A stretch of 8,537 nucleotides of DNA. It comes from Nitrososphaerales archaeon TH5894. GTDB taxonomy: Archaea; Thermoproteota; Nitrososphaeria; Nitrososphaerales; Nitrososphaeraceae. The stretch covers positions 1 to 8,537 of the forward strand of contig JAATVK010000212.1 of NCBI GenBank assembly GCA_014523485.1, given 5' to 3'. The translations under genes and the position numbers were made by a program. A model generated the notes under the pieces. It was not told the DNA's origin, did no database searches, and was given only the letters and a program-made list of their open reading frames with translations. Shown in pieces: positions 1 to 5,856 of the stretch (position 1 is its first letter; every line of letters starts with the position of its first letter).

Positions 1-10
1 GAGCATTCAA

Positions 11-84
11 AGCCTCAGGTGGGATTTGAACCCACGACCTAAGGTTTACGAAACCTTCGCTCTACCGAGCTGAGCTACAGAGGC
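11..84 (-). tRNA. tRNA-Thr (anticodon CGU), intron-less
   Basis: On the minus strand this folds as a complete cloverleaf: acceptor GCCTCTG/CTGAGGC, D stem GCTC/GAGC with a GG-containing loop, anticodon stem AAGGT/ACCTT, loop TTCGTAA, five-base variable region AGGTC, and T stem GTGGG/CCCAC with loop TTCAAAT. The anticodon at the loop centre is CGT, which reads the ACG threonine codon. G1-C72, C2-G71 and a U discriminator fit archaeal threonine tRNA. The CCA end is not encoded. There is no intron at 37/38. One oddity is a U6-U67 mismatch inside the acceptor stem; all other acceptor pairs are Watson-Crick. Confidence 0.96.
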
Positions 85-113
85 AGTATTAACAAACGAA
101 ATTTATTTTTACT

Positions 114-124
114 GATATATAATT
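114..124. promoter_or_regulatory. AT-only box in the divergent tRNA/mutase spacer
   Basis: The string GATATATAATT lies between the divergent tRNA-Thr and mutase genes and reads as a TATA box on both strands. On the minus strand it is centred about 34 nt before the mature tRNA 5' end, which allows a leader of roughly 8 nt. On the plus strand its centre is about 48-51 nt before the candidate TTG start codons, which would give a leader of roughly 20-25 nt. Shared use by both genes is inferred from spacing alone. Confidence 0.45.
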
Positions 125-166
125 TAGATTCTAGTAACACAATTAAATCAAAACTTTCTAATCTTA

Positions 167-1507
167 TTGTTGAAAATATCAATTTCTGGAGCGAGAGGTA
201 TTTATGGCAAAGATTTGGATCTTCATGAAATTTATAGATTATCTTGTCTTTTTGGATCTTATCTTAAAAAATCTAAAGATAAAAAGATAAAATGTCTAGT
301 TGCTTGTGATACTCGAGCTTCAGGTGACATCATAAAAAAAATTGTAAAATCAAGTTTAATGGAACAGAATATTGATGTTTATGATTTAAATGTAGCACCT
401 ACCCCAATAGTATTTAGAGAGTCCCGAAAATTTGATGGGTCTATCATTATAACTGCATCTCATAACCCTTTTGAGTGGAATGGACTTAAATTCATAATTG
501 ATGGGCGAGGAATATTTGAAAAAGAATTGTGTGAATTATTATCAACTCAAACAATGTTTCCAATTACGTCGTATGGAGTTTCTAGGAATTTCTTATCTAA
601 TTATGAAAATGATATACTAGAATTAATTCAAAAGTCAAAAGAACTGAATTCATACCATAACAAACGAATTGGTATAGATGCTGGAGGTGGTGCTGCATCT
701 GGATATGCTAACAATATACTAAAGAATATTGGACATGTTGTTTATGATGTTAATGGAAATAAAGGTATATTCTCTAGAGGCCCCGATCCTACAGTAGATG
801 ATTTATTACAATTGAAATCTATTGTAAAATCAAATGATCTTGATTATGGATTTGCATTTGATCTAGATGGAGATCGTTTAGTTGTTGTTAATAGTAATGG
901 TGAAAAGTTAAATTCAGATATTACACTTTTACTGTGTATAGCAAATATGCTATATAATTTCCAAGGAAAAAAATTTGTAACAAGCATAGATACAAGTATA
1001 TCTATTCAAAATTTTGTTAAAAATCATGGATGTTATTTAACTTATTCTAAGGTAGGTGAAGCAAATGTTGTTCAAAAAATGATAGAAAAGAATGCTAATG
1101 CAGGAGGAGAGGGAAGTAGTGCAGGATTTATTATGCCTAATTTTAATATGTGTAGAGATGCTATATTAGCTAGTGTTCTAATCAGTACAATTAATAAAAA
1201 AATATTAAAAGAATGTTTTGAAATTTCCGATAATTATTCTCAAATTAGAACTAAAATTCAAATTGGGTCTAAATTACAAAAAACTATTTTGGAAAAGTTA
1301 TATGACGAATTTAAAAAAGATTCAACAGAAATTAATACCCTAGATGGGATTAAAATAATTATAGATGAGAATTCTTGGATTTTGTTTAGGATATCTAACA
1401 CTGAACATGTTTTAAGAATATCAGTAGAATCTACTAAGAGTAAAATTAATACTCTTTATAGAAATGTAAATAAAAGAATAATTAAATTGCATGACCAAAT
1501 TAAATGA
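167..1507 (+). CDS. glmM: Phosphoglucosamine/phosphomannomutase, alpha-D-phosphohexomutase family
   Basis: Interconverts hexose 1- and 6-phosphates in the cytoplasm (glucosamine phosphate, mannose phosphate or both), feeding nucleotide-sugar synthesis for surface glycans. All four family signatures are present in order: catalytic serine loop TASHNP at residues 96-101 (phospho-Ser98), metal site DLDGD at 232-236, sugar-binding loop GGEGSSAG at 313-320, and the C-terminal phosphate loop RISNTEHVLR at 408-417. At 446 residues it is full length for the archaeal family. The loop normally written TEP reads TEH here, with His414 in place of the usual proline. The start is uncertain: the frame opens with two consecutive TTG codons (167 and 170), no in-frame ATG lies nearby, and no Shine-Dalgarno sequence is visible. 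Its end overlaps the downstream kinase gene by 17 nt, so the two are probably co-transcribed. The sequence cannot decide between glucosamine and mannose specificity, so the gene symbol is provisional. Confidence 0.85.
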   Translation: MLKISISGARGIYGKDLDLHEIYRLSCLFGSYLKKSKDKKIKCLVACDTRASGDIIKKIVKSSLMEQNIDVYDLNVAPTPIVFRESRKFDGSIIITASHNPFEWNGLKFIIDGRGIFEKELCELLSTQTMFPITSYGVSRNFLSNYENDILELIQKSKELNSYHNKRIGIDAGGGAASGYANNILKNIGHVVYDVNGNKGIFSRGPDPTVDDLLQLKSIVKSNDLDYGFAFDLDGDRLVVVNSNGEKLNSDITLLLCIANMLYNFQGKKFVTSIDTSISIQNFVKNHGCYLTYSKVGEANVVQKMIEKNANAGGEGSSAGFIMPNFNMCRDAILASVLISTINKKILKECFEISDNYSQIRTKIQIGSKLQKTILEKLYDEFKKDSTEINTLDGIKIIIDENSWILFRISNTEHVLRISVESTKSKINTLYRNVNKRIIKLHDQIK

Positions 1508-2546
1508 GAAAGAAATTATAGATTTAATTTATTCTAACCTTCTAGAAAAAAATAAAACACAATTCCAAATAAGAGATGATGTATCAGTATTATCTTTCAA
1601 AGATTTAAAAAAAAATAAAGTAAGACCTTCCAATTCTTCTAATATAATTATAAAGTGTGATATGTTAGTAGAAAGTACCGATGTAGTTAAACAAATGAAG
1701 ATATGGCAAATAGCAAGAAAAAGTATTGTTTCTGCTGTTAGCGATATGTCTGCAAAAGGAATAAAACCACCATATTTTTCATTACTATCATTAGCGATTC
1801 CTAGCTCTTGGACAAAAAATAAAATAAAAAACCTAATTTTGGGATTCGAAAAAGCCTCTAAGGAATTTGGTATAGTTTTTCTTGGAGGTGATACCAATGA
1901 ATCTAAGGAACTAATAATTGATTGTACTTTAATTGGTTTTTTTGATTCGACATCTAACAGTATTCCTTTGAGAAATAATGCTAAAGCTGGAGATATTGTA
2001 ATAACGTCAGGAGAATTTGGTTATACAGCGGCTGGATTAAAAATATTGCTTTTCAATTCAAAAGCAATACCTTCTTTTAAAAAACAAGCTATATCACGTA
2101 TTCTACTTCCAAAACCTAATCAAAAATTTGGAACATTATTGGGAAAGTATTTTTCATCATCAATTGATTCTAGTGATGGATTAGGGACCTCTCTTTATGA
2201 ATTGGCTAAACAAAGTAAGGTTGATTTTTATGTTGATGATATTCCATTTCCTAGAGGTCTAATTGAATTTGCAAAAAGTAATTCTCTAGACATTTATGAC
2301 CTGATATTTAAGGGTGGTGAAGAATACGAAATACTAGCTACGATCAATCCCTCGAATTTGCAAAAAGTAAATTTTCTTGCAAAGAAATTTCATTTACCAA
2401 TGTTTGTAATAGGAAAAGCAATGATTGGAAGTGGTAATGTTTTTGTTAAATATGATAATAAACTTGAATTATTTCATGGAAGAAAAATTGAAAAAGGTAA
2501 AGATTATTTTCTAATAGAAAATAAAGGATTTTTACATTTTTCTTAA
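1491..2546 (+). CDS. thiL: Thiamine-monophosphate kinase ThiL
   Basis: ATP-dependent phosphorylation of thiamine monophosphate to thiamine diphosphate, the last step of cofactor synthesis, in the cytoplasm. The protein has the AIRS-type fold. In order it shows an N-terminal RDDVSVL element (28-34, the GDD motif of the family), CDMLVEST (56-63), the SDMSAKG segment (84-90), the nucleotide/metal motif LGGDT (131-135), KAGDIVITSG (165-174), the SIDSSDGLG motif (224-232) and GGEEYE (275-280, matching the usual GGDDYEL). Its length of 351 residues is normal. The ATG start lies inside the last codons of the mutase gene, a 17-nt overlap that suggests translational coupling. No Shine-Dalgarno motif is seen before it. 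The C-terminal end is followed by a 46-nt gap and then the uS11 gene. The family assignment is secure. Confidence 0.93.
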   Translation: MTKLNEKEIIDLIYSNLLEKNKTQFQIRDDVSVLSFKDLKKNKVRPSNSSNIIIKCDMLVESTDVVKQMKIWQIARKSIVSAVSDMSAKGIKPPYFSLLSLAIPSSWTKNKIKNLILGFEKASKEFGIVFLGGDTNESKELIIDCTLIGFFDSTSNSIPLRNNAKAGDIVITSGEFGYTAAGLKILLFNSKAIPSFKKQAISRILLPKPNQKFGTLLGKYFSSSIDSSDGLGTSLYELAKQSKVDFYVDDIPFPRGLIEFAKSNSLDIYDLIFKGGEEYEILATINPSNLQKVNFLAKKFHLPMFVIGKAMIGSGNVFVKYDNKLELFHGRKIEKGKDYFLIENKGFLHFS

Positions 2547-2560
2547 TATATTAACAAAGT

Positions 2561-2568
2561 TTTAATAT
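2561..2568 (+). promoter_or_regulatory. TATA box for rps11
   Basis: TTTAATAT is centred about 28 nt upstream of the ATG at 2593, the spacing expected for a leaderless or near-leaderless archaeal transcript. It supports 2593 as the uS11 start, because the upstream in-frame GTG at 2578 lies too close to the box to be in the RNA. It also suggests that uS11 can be transcribed independently of thiL. Confidence 0.5.
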
Positions 2569-2592
2569 CCAAATTAAGTGAATTATAAGATT

Positions 2593-3000
2593 ATGTCTGA
2601 AACTGAAGATATTACTCAGTATAAATGGGGAGTAGCTCATATTTTTAGTAGTTATAATAATACATTAGTTCATATTACCGATATTAGTGGTGCTGAAACA
2701 ATATCGTTTAGTTCTGGAGGTAGACATGTAACTGCTGATAGGTATGAATCATCACCTTACGCAGCAATGAAATCTGCAGTATCTGCAGCAGATACAGCAA
2801 AATCCAAAGGAATAAATGCACTTCATATTAGAGTGCGCGCAGTTGGAGGAGTAGGACCTAGAATACCCGGTCCAGGAGCTCAAGCTGCAATAAGAGCATT
2901 AGCTAGAGCAGGTTTTAGAATCGGAAGAATCGATGATGTTACTCCAGTTCCCCACGATACAACCAGAAAGCCAGGTGGCCGAAGGGGAAGAAGAGTATAA
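2593..3000 (+). CDS. rps11: Small-subunit ribosomal protein uS11
   Basis: Component of the platform of the 30S subunit, contacting 16S rRNA near the mRNA exit region. From the ATG at 2593 the product is 135 residues. It contains the family core WGVAHI (12-17), [12 protein letters not shown] (19-30), the SSPYAAM segment (53-59), [16 protein letters not shown] (92-107), and the strongly conserved basic tail DVTPVPHD (115-122) and GGRRGRRV (128-135). The tail is of archaeal/eukaryal type. An in-frame GTG at 2578 would add five residues, but it has no support, while a TATA box sits 28 nt before the ATG. In most archaea rps11 lies with rps13, rps4 and RNA polymerase subunit D. Here it follows thiL and faces a convergent gene pair, so it is separated from that cluster. 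Confidence 0.96.
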   Translation: MSETEDITQYKWGVAHIFSSYNNTLVHITDISGAETISFSSGGRHVTADRYESSPYAAMKSAVSAADTAKSKGINALHIRVRAVGGVGPRIPGPGAQAAIRALARAGFRIGRIDDVTPVPHDTTRKPGGRRGRRV

Positions 3001-3009
3001 CATTACAAT

Positions 3010-3029
3010 ATTTTTTAATTTTTCTTTTA
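3010..3029 (+). terminator. T-rich termination signal after rps11
   Basis: About 10 nt after the uS11 stop, the plus strand carries three T runs in close succession (TTTTTT, TTTTTC and CTTTT). Archaeal RNA polymerase commonly terminates at such oligo-T tracts without a hairpin. The placement after the last plus-strand gene of this block supports the call. Confidence 0.55.
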
Positions 3030-3112
3030 AGTAGAAAACACCCAAGCTTTAAAAATTATGAAACGTAATATTGAGAGAGATTCAGTTACAATAATAAATT
3101 AATCGATATTAC

Positions 3113-3130
3113 TATCATTTTTGAATGATA
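3113..3130. repeat. Short inverted repeat in the convergent intergenic region
   Basis: TATCAT and ATGATA form a perfect 6-bp inverted repeat around a 6-nt loop (TTTTGA). It lies between the convergent uS11 and PDCD5-family genes. It is weak and all but GC-free, so it is at most an accessory to transcription termination; a chance palindrome is possible in DNA this AT-rich. Confidence 0.3.
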
Positions 3131-3150
3131 TAAAAATAAATTAAAAAAAT
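3131..3150 (-). terminator. T-rich termination signal after the rtcB-PDCD5 unit
   Basis: Read on the minus strand, 46-65 nt past the stop of the PDCD5-family gene, there is an ATTTTTTTAA tract followed by a TTTATTTTTA tract. Consecutive oligo-T runs of this kind are the usual archaeal stop signal and would end the minus-strand transcript before it runs into rps11. Confidence 0.5.
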
Positions 3151-3195
3151 AAGTATTTGATGAAATGCATTTATTTATTGACATTATCTTTTATT

Positions 3196-3600
3196 TTATT
3201 CATCGTCAATCTCTTTATTCTGCTTAAGTTTCTCTGCAAATGACATATATTTTCCATGTTCTTCAATTTTGATAGTAGTATTTATTTTAACATTAATCCC
3301 TATTGTTCGAAATAACGATAGTAATTCTCCTCCAGAAATTTTTTGGTTTATTTCTCCACTATTAATAAGTTCTACTATTCTATTTATTATTGCTCTAGTT
3401 TCTGATGGAAATTGAGATTCTGCTAATTTTAATACTTCATCTCCTCTATCATACAAATATGATCGTAAGATTTCCCTTTCGGAAGGCTCACGTTTTTTAA
3501 TATCTTTTTCTTTATTTTCTTTTTTCTGTTTTATCATACGTTGCATTATTTCTTGCATTTTCTTAGCTTTAAGAATTTCAATATCTAGATCTTCTTCCAT
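3196..3600 (-). CDS. PDCD5/TFAR19-family DNA-binding protein
   Basis: Small basic helical protein of the PDCD5 (TFAR19) family, present in archaea and eukaryotes; the archaeal members are described as double-stranded DNA-binding proteins and their cellular role is unsettled. The 134 residues show the family plan: an acidic start (MEEDLDIE), a long charged helix (about 8-37) rich in Lys and Gln, a three-helix core with LYDRGDEVLKLA (49-60) and INRIVELINSGEI (72-84), the KISGGELLSLF segment (87-97), and a C-terminal tail with KIEEHGKYMSF (111-121). The ATG follows the rtcB stop codon with no intervening base, and AAAGGT at the end of rtcB could act as a weak ribosome-binding site. It therefore belongs to the rtcB transcript. 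That pairing hints at an RNA-related role but does not prove one. Family call good, function unknown. Confidence 0.85.
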   Translation of the reverse strand: MEEDLDIEILKAKKMQEIMQRMIKQKKENKEKDIKKREPSEREILRSYLYDRGDEVLKLAESQFPSETRAIINRIVELINSGEINQKISGGELLSLFRTIGINVKINTTIKIEEHGKYMSFAEKLKQNKEIDDE

Positions 3601-5073
3601 TTAACCTTTAATCACTCCCATCGGAACTAACTTTGCTACTTTAGTTGCAATCCCCAATTTATCTGATACATTCACTACTGAGTCTACATCTTTATAAGCT
3701 AAAGGTGTTTCCTCTACTATTCCATTTTTTGTTAATGCTTTTATATATATTCCCTTTGAATCAAGTTCAGCTTTTACTTTTTCAATGGTATAACTTCTTT
3801 TAGCAGCACCTCTTGACATAGTTCTTCCCGCTCCATGTGCAGTTGATCCAAAACTTAAATCAAGAGATTTTTTATTTCCGACTAATATCCAACTTGCTGT
3901 TCCCATTGACCCTGGTATAATTACAGGTTGACCTATTTGTCGATATTTCTCTGGGACCTGTTCCATACCTGCCGGAAAAGCCCTAGTAGCACCTTTTCTA
4001 TGAACTACTAAGTCTCTCATTCCTTCTCCATCAACCTTATGACGTTCTACTTTGGCTATATTATGTGCTACATCATAAACCAATTTCATATCTAATCCTG
4101 TTTCTGAACTCGAAAATATTTTTTCAAATGTTTTTCTAGTAAAATGGGTAATTATTTGCCTATTTGACCATGCAAAATTTAAAGCTGAATACATCGCTTT
4201 TCTATAATTTTCTCCTTCAATTGAATTATTTGGAACACATGCGAGTTCTCTATCAATTAATTCAATATTATATTTTTTCAAAGATTTTTCTGAATAACGT
4301 AAATAATCACTACACACTTGATGACCAAATCCTCGTGATCCGCAATGTATTAGTACTGTTATTTGACCTTTTTCTAACCCCATCATATTTGCTGCATTTT
4401 CATCAAAAATTTCTTGGATTTGTTGAATTTCCAGAAAATGATTTCCTGAGCCTAAGCTTCCTAACTGAGGAGCTCCTCTTTTTCTGGCAGTATCAGAAAC
4501 ACTTTCTGGATTAGCTCCTATCATTCTACCTTTCTCTTCGCAGACTTCAGAATCTTGTTTATACCCATAACCATGTTTAATAGCCCAGTCAACTCCTTCG
4601 ATCAATAATTCATCTAATTCTGATCTTGTGAGTTTAATAGATCCCTCGCTACCTACCCCTGATGGTATTGAATTAAATAATTCATTTACTAAATCTTTTA
4701 AATGAGGTTTAACTTGATTTACGTGAAGATTTGATCTGAGTAGTCTTACTCCACAGTTAATATCATATCCTACACCTCCAGGACTAATAACTCCCTCTTC
4801 CATGTCAGTAGCTGCTACTCCTCCAACCGGAAAACCATATCCTTCATGACCATCTGGCAATACCACTACATGTTTTCTTACACCAGGGAGTGTTGAAACA
4901 TTGACAGCTTGATCTAATGTTCTATCTTCACTCATTTTTAAAATCAAGCTATCATCTGCATAAATCGTAACTGGTACATTCATTTTTTTAGAATTATCAA
5001 CATTAATTTTAAATTCAAATTCGTTTAATTTCTCAATAACATGATTTCCACGCTTGGTTATTATTTTATTCAT
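3601..5073 (-). CDS. rtcB: RNA-splicing ligase RtcB (tRNA ligase)
   Basis: GTP- and Mn-dependent ligase that joins 2',3'-cyclic phosphate and 5'-OH RNA ends, sealing tRNA exons after intron removal and repairing cleaved RNA. The 490 residues align along the whole family. Motifs are DGHEGYGFPVGGVAATD (74-90), GGVGYDINCGVRL (99-111) with metal ligands Asp104 and Cys107, GSLGSGNHFLEI (205-216), IHCGSRGFGH (242-251) with His243, AHN (336-338) with His337, GSMGTASWILVG (388-399), and STAHGAGR (410-417) with His413 as the guanylated residue. Relative to the Pyrococcus enzyme, as remembered, these residues keep a constant offset of about nine. No intein is inserted, unlike in some Pyrococcus rtcB genes. 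The ATG at 5073 is supported by a TATA box about 26 nt upstream. The partner protein archease is not in this window. The PDCD5-family gene follows immediately. Confidence 0.97.
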   Translation of the reverse strand: MNKIITKRGNHVIEKLNEFEFKINVDNSKKMNVPVTIYADDSLILKMSEDRTLDQAVNVSTLPGVRKHVVVLPDGHEGYGFPVGGVAATDMEEGVISPGGVGYDINCGVRLLRSNLHVNQVKPHLKDLVNELFNSIPSGVGSEGSIKLTRSELDELLIEGVDWAIKHGYGYKQDSEVCEEKGRMIGANPESVSDTARKRGAPQLGSLGSGNHFLEIQQIQEIFDENAANMMGLEKGQITVLIHCGSRGFGHQVCSDYLRYSEKSLKKYNIELIDRELACVPNNSIEGENYRKAMYSALNFAWSNRQIITHFTRKTFEKIFSSSETGLDMKLVYDVAHNIAKVERHKVDGEGMRDLVVHRKGATRAFPAGMEQVPEKYRQIGQPVIIPGSMGTASWILVGNKKSLDLSFGSTAHGAGRTMSRGAAKRSYTIEKVKAELDSKGIYIKALTKNGIVEETPLAYKDVDSVVNVSDKLGIATKVAKLVPMGVIKG

Positions 5074-5090
5074 TGTATTTGGTTATTTTT

Positions 5091-5103
5091 ATTATTATTA
5101 TAA
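5091..5103 (-). promoter_or_regulatory. TATA box for rtcB
   Basis: On the minus strand TTATAATAATAAT is centred about 24-26 nt before the rtcB ATG. This spacing is that of a leaderless archaeal transcript starting at or next to the A of the start codon. Confidence 0.5.
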
Positions 5104-5131
5104 GCCTTGCTTGACTATTAAAGATATTTTA

Positions 5132-5560
5132 TTAAAGCTTTAATATATGATTCAAATCTTTTAAACGGCTTTCTATATGCCCTAATACTATTACTTCATC
5201 CTTTTCTATTTCTTCATCGATTTTTATATATTAATTTATTATGATAACTACAGACATACACATACTGTTTATTATTTCTGTTAATGTTTGTAAAATTAAA
5301 TTTTTTTTCTTTCTTCTAATTTTTTCATCTTTATTCTAATTAATCATTTTGGCTAGAGATCTTCAATTTTTGATTTCTTGTTTACTGTTATTCCAAGATC
5401 AGAAAAATAATCACCATTCTAATCTACTATTTTTTTCAAAGATCCTTTGCATTTTATTAAAATAATCTTATCTTCTCTAATCTTGAAATTGTTAAATAAT
5501 ACAATAAATGTCTTAGGTATGAGTTAATTTTATTATTTTATGTTTTCCAGCTTTCGACAT
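5132..5560 (-). pseudogene. Decayed protein gene of unknown family (candidate)
   Basis: The minus strand reads like an eroded gene of about 140 codons. It opens at ATG 5560 with MSKAGKHKIIKLTHT, then hits TAA (5515-5513). A one-base shift at that point carries the reading into a second frame, with segments KTFIVLFNNFKIREDK and ILIKCKGSLKKIVD, a TAG (5421-5419), then DLGITVNKKSKIEDL up to a TAG at 5355. A third frame continues with RRKKKNLILQTLTEIINS, a TAA (5233-5231), then YIKIDEEIEKDEVIVLGHIE and SRLKDLNHILKL, closing at TAA 5134-5132. The pieces between stops run about 20-35 codons, the amino acid mix is soluble and helix-like, and the strand has the purine bias of real genes nearby. The second change of frame may lie in the A8 run near 5302-5310. 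A TATA-like box sits upstream. I do not recognise the family. Chance open segments in AT-rich DNA remain possible. Confidence 0.4.
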
Positions 5561-5600
5561 ATATCAATCTCTCAATTCAATTAAACCTCATTCTTCATTA

Positions 5601-5610
5601 TTATATATTA
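5601..5610 (-). promoter_or_regulatory. TATA-like box upstream of the decayed gene
   Basis: TAATATATAA on the minus strand is centred about 45 nt before the ATG at 5560, which would place a transcript start near 5579 and leave a leader of about 19 nt. It fits a surviving promoter of the eroded reading frame, but boxes like this also arise by chance in AT-rich DNA. Confidence 0.25.
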
Positions 5611-5686
5611 TTTGTAACTACTCTCACCGGATATTAATTACTCTGAGCATTTCAATACTCACCATTTTTTGTAATAATAAATTTAA

Positions 5687-5744
5687 ACTCTCGTTTTAAA
5701 GAGATTTGATTTCCACTCTCGGGGGGAGGGGCGCTCTAAAGAGA
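5687..5744. repeat. Imperfect direct repeat pair with G-rich insert, upstream of the rib promoter
   Basis: Two related units lie here. The first (5687-5704) reads ACTCTCG, TTT, TAAAGAGA. The second (5715-5744) has the same ACTCTCG and TAAAGAGA ends, but a 15-base G-rich middle (5722-5736) replaces TTT. The TAAAGAGA blocks are exactly 40 bp apart, about four helical turns. Each unit also has TCTC and GAGA in inverted order at its ends. The G6-A-G4 run is the most GC-rich patch in the non-coding DNA of the window. The pair ends 9 bp before the TATA box of the riboflavin operon, so a regulator-binding site is a reasonable guess. Nothing in the sequence names the regulator. Confidence 0.6.
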
Positions 5745-5753
5745 CAGTATATG

Positions 5754-5763
5754 TATAAAATAT
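5754..5763 (+). promoter_or_regulatory. TATA box for the riboflavin operon
   Basis: TATAAAATAT is the best TATA match upstream of ribE. Transcription would begin near 5783-5786, leaving a leader of about 70 nt before the ribE ATG at 5857. No closer box with correct spacing to that ATG is evident. The G-rich repeat pair lies directly upstream of the box. Confidence 0.55.
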
Positions 5764-5790
5764 CCTTTTCTAAATTTTTATTTTTATTAT

Positions 5791-5847
5791 ATGAATGTAA
5801 TTACTAGTTGTGTATTTATATTATCTTCAATAACAATAAATAAATGA
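5791..5847 (+). other. Possible 18-codon leader ORF before ribE
   Basis: An ATG about 33 nt after the centre of the riboflavin operon TATA box opens MNVITSCVFILSSITINK, ending at TGA 9 nt before the ribE start. The predicted transcript start would put this ATG near the 5' end of the mRNA, where archaeal ribosomes can initiate without a Shine-Dalgarno site. The peptide has no recognisable homology, and an 18-codon frame is easily random. Confidence 0.2.
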
Positions 5848-5856
5848 ATTTCTATA

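Noticed and set aside
1529..1897. Open frame of 122 codons on the minus strand
   Set aside because: It is antisense to thiL, whose motifs are complete; the translated product has no family features.
2578..2592. GTG start extending uS11 by five residues
   Set aside because: It is only about 14 nt from the TATA-like box and the added residues are not part of the family; the ATG at 2593 fits better.
3058..3102. 14-codon frame MKRNIERDSVTIIN after rps11
   Set aside because: It is too short, has no family match and lies between convergent terminators; likely random.
4164..4514. Open frame of 116 codons on the plus strand
   Set aside because: It lies wholly within rtcB on the opposite strand and looks like a shadow of that gene.
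3601..5073. Intein within RtcB
   Set aside because: The motifs are continuous and the length of 490 residues leaves no room for an insert.
5764..5856. FMN riboswitch in the ribE leader
   Set aside because: The leader is short and AT-rich and shows none of the conserved RFN-element segments (such as AGGG near the start or the GCGGG/CCGGCGG blocks).
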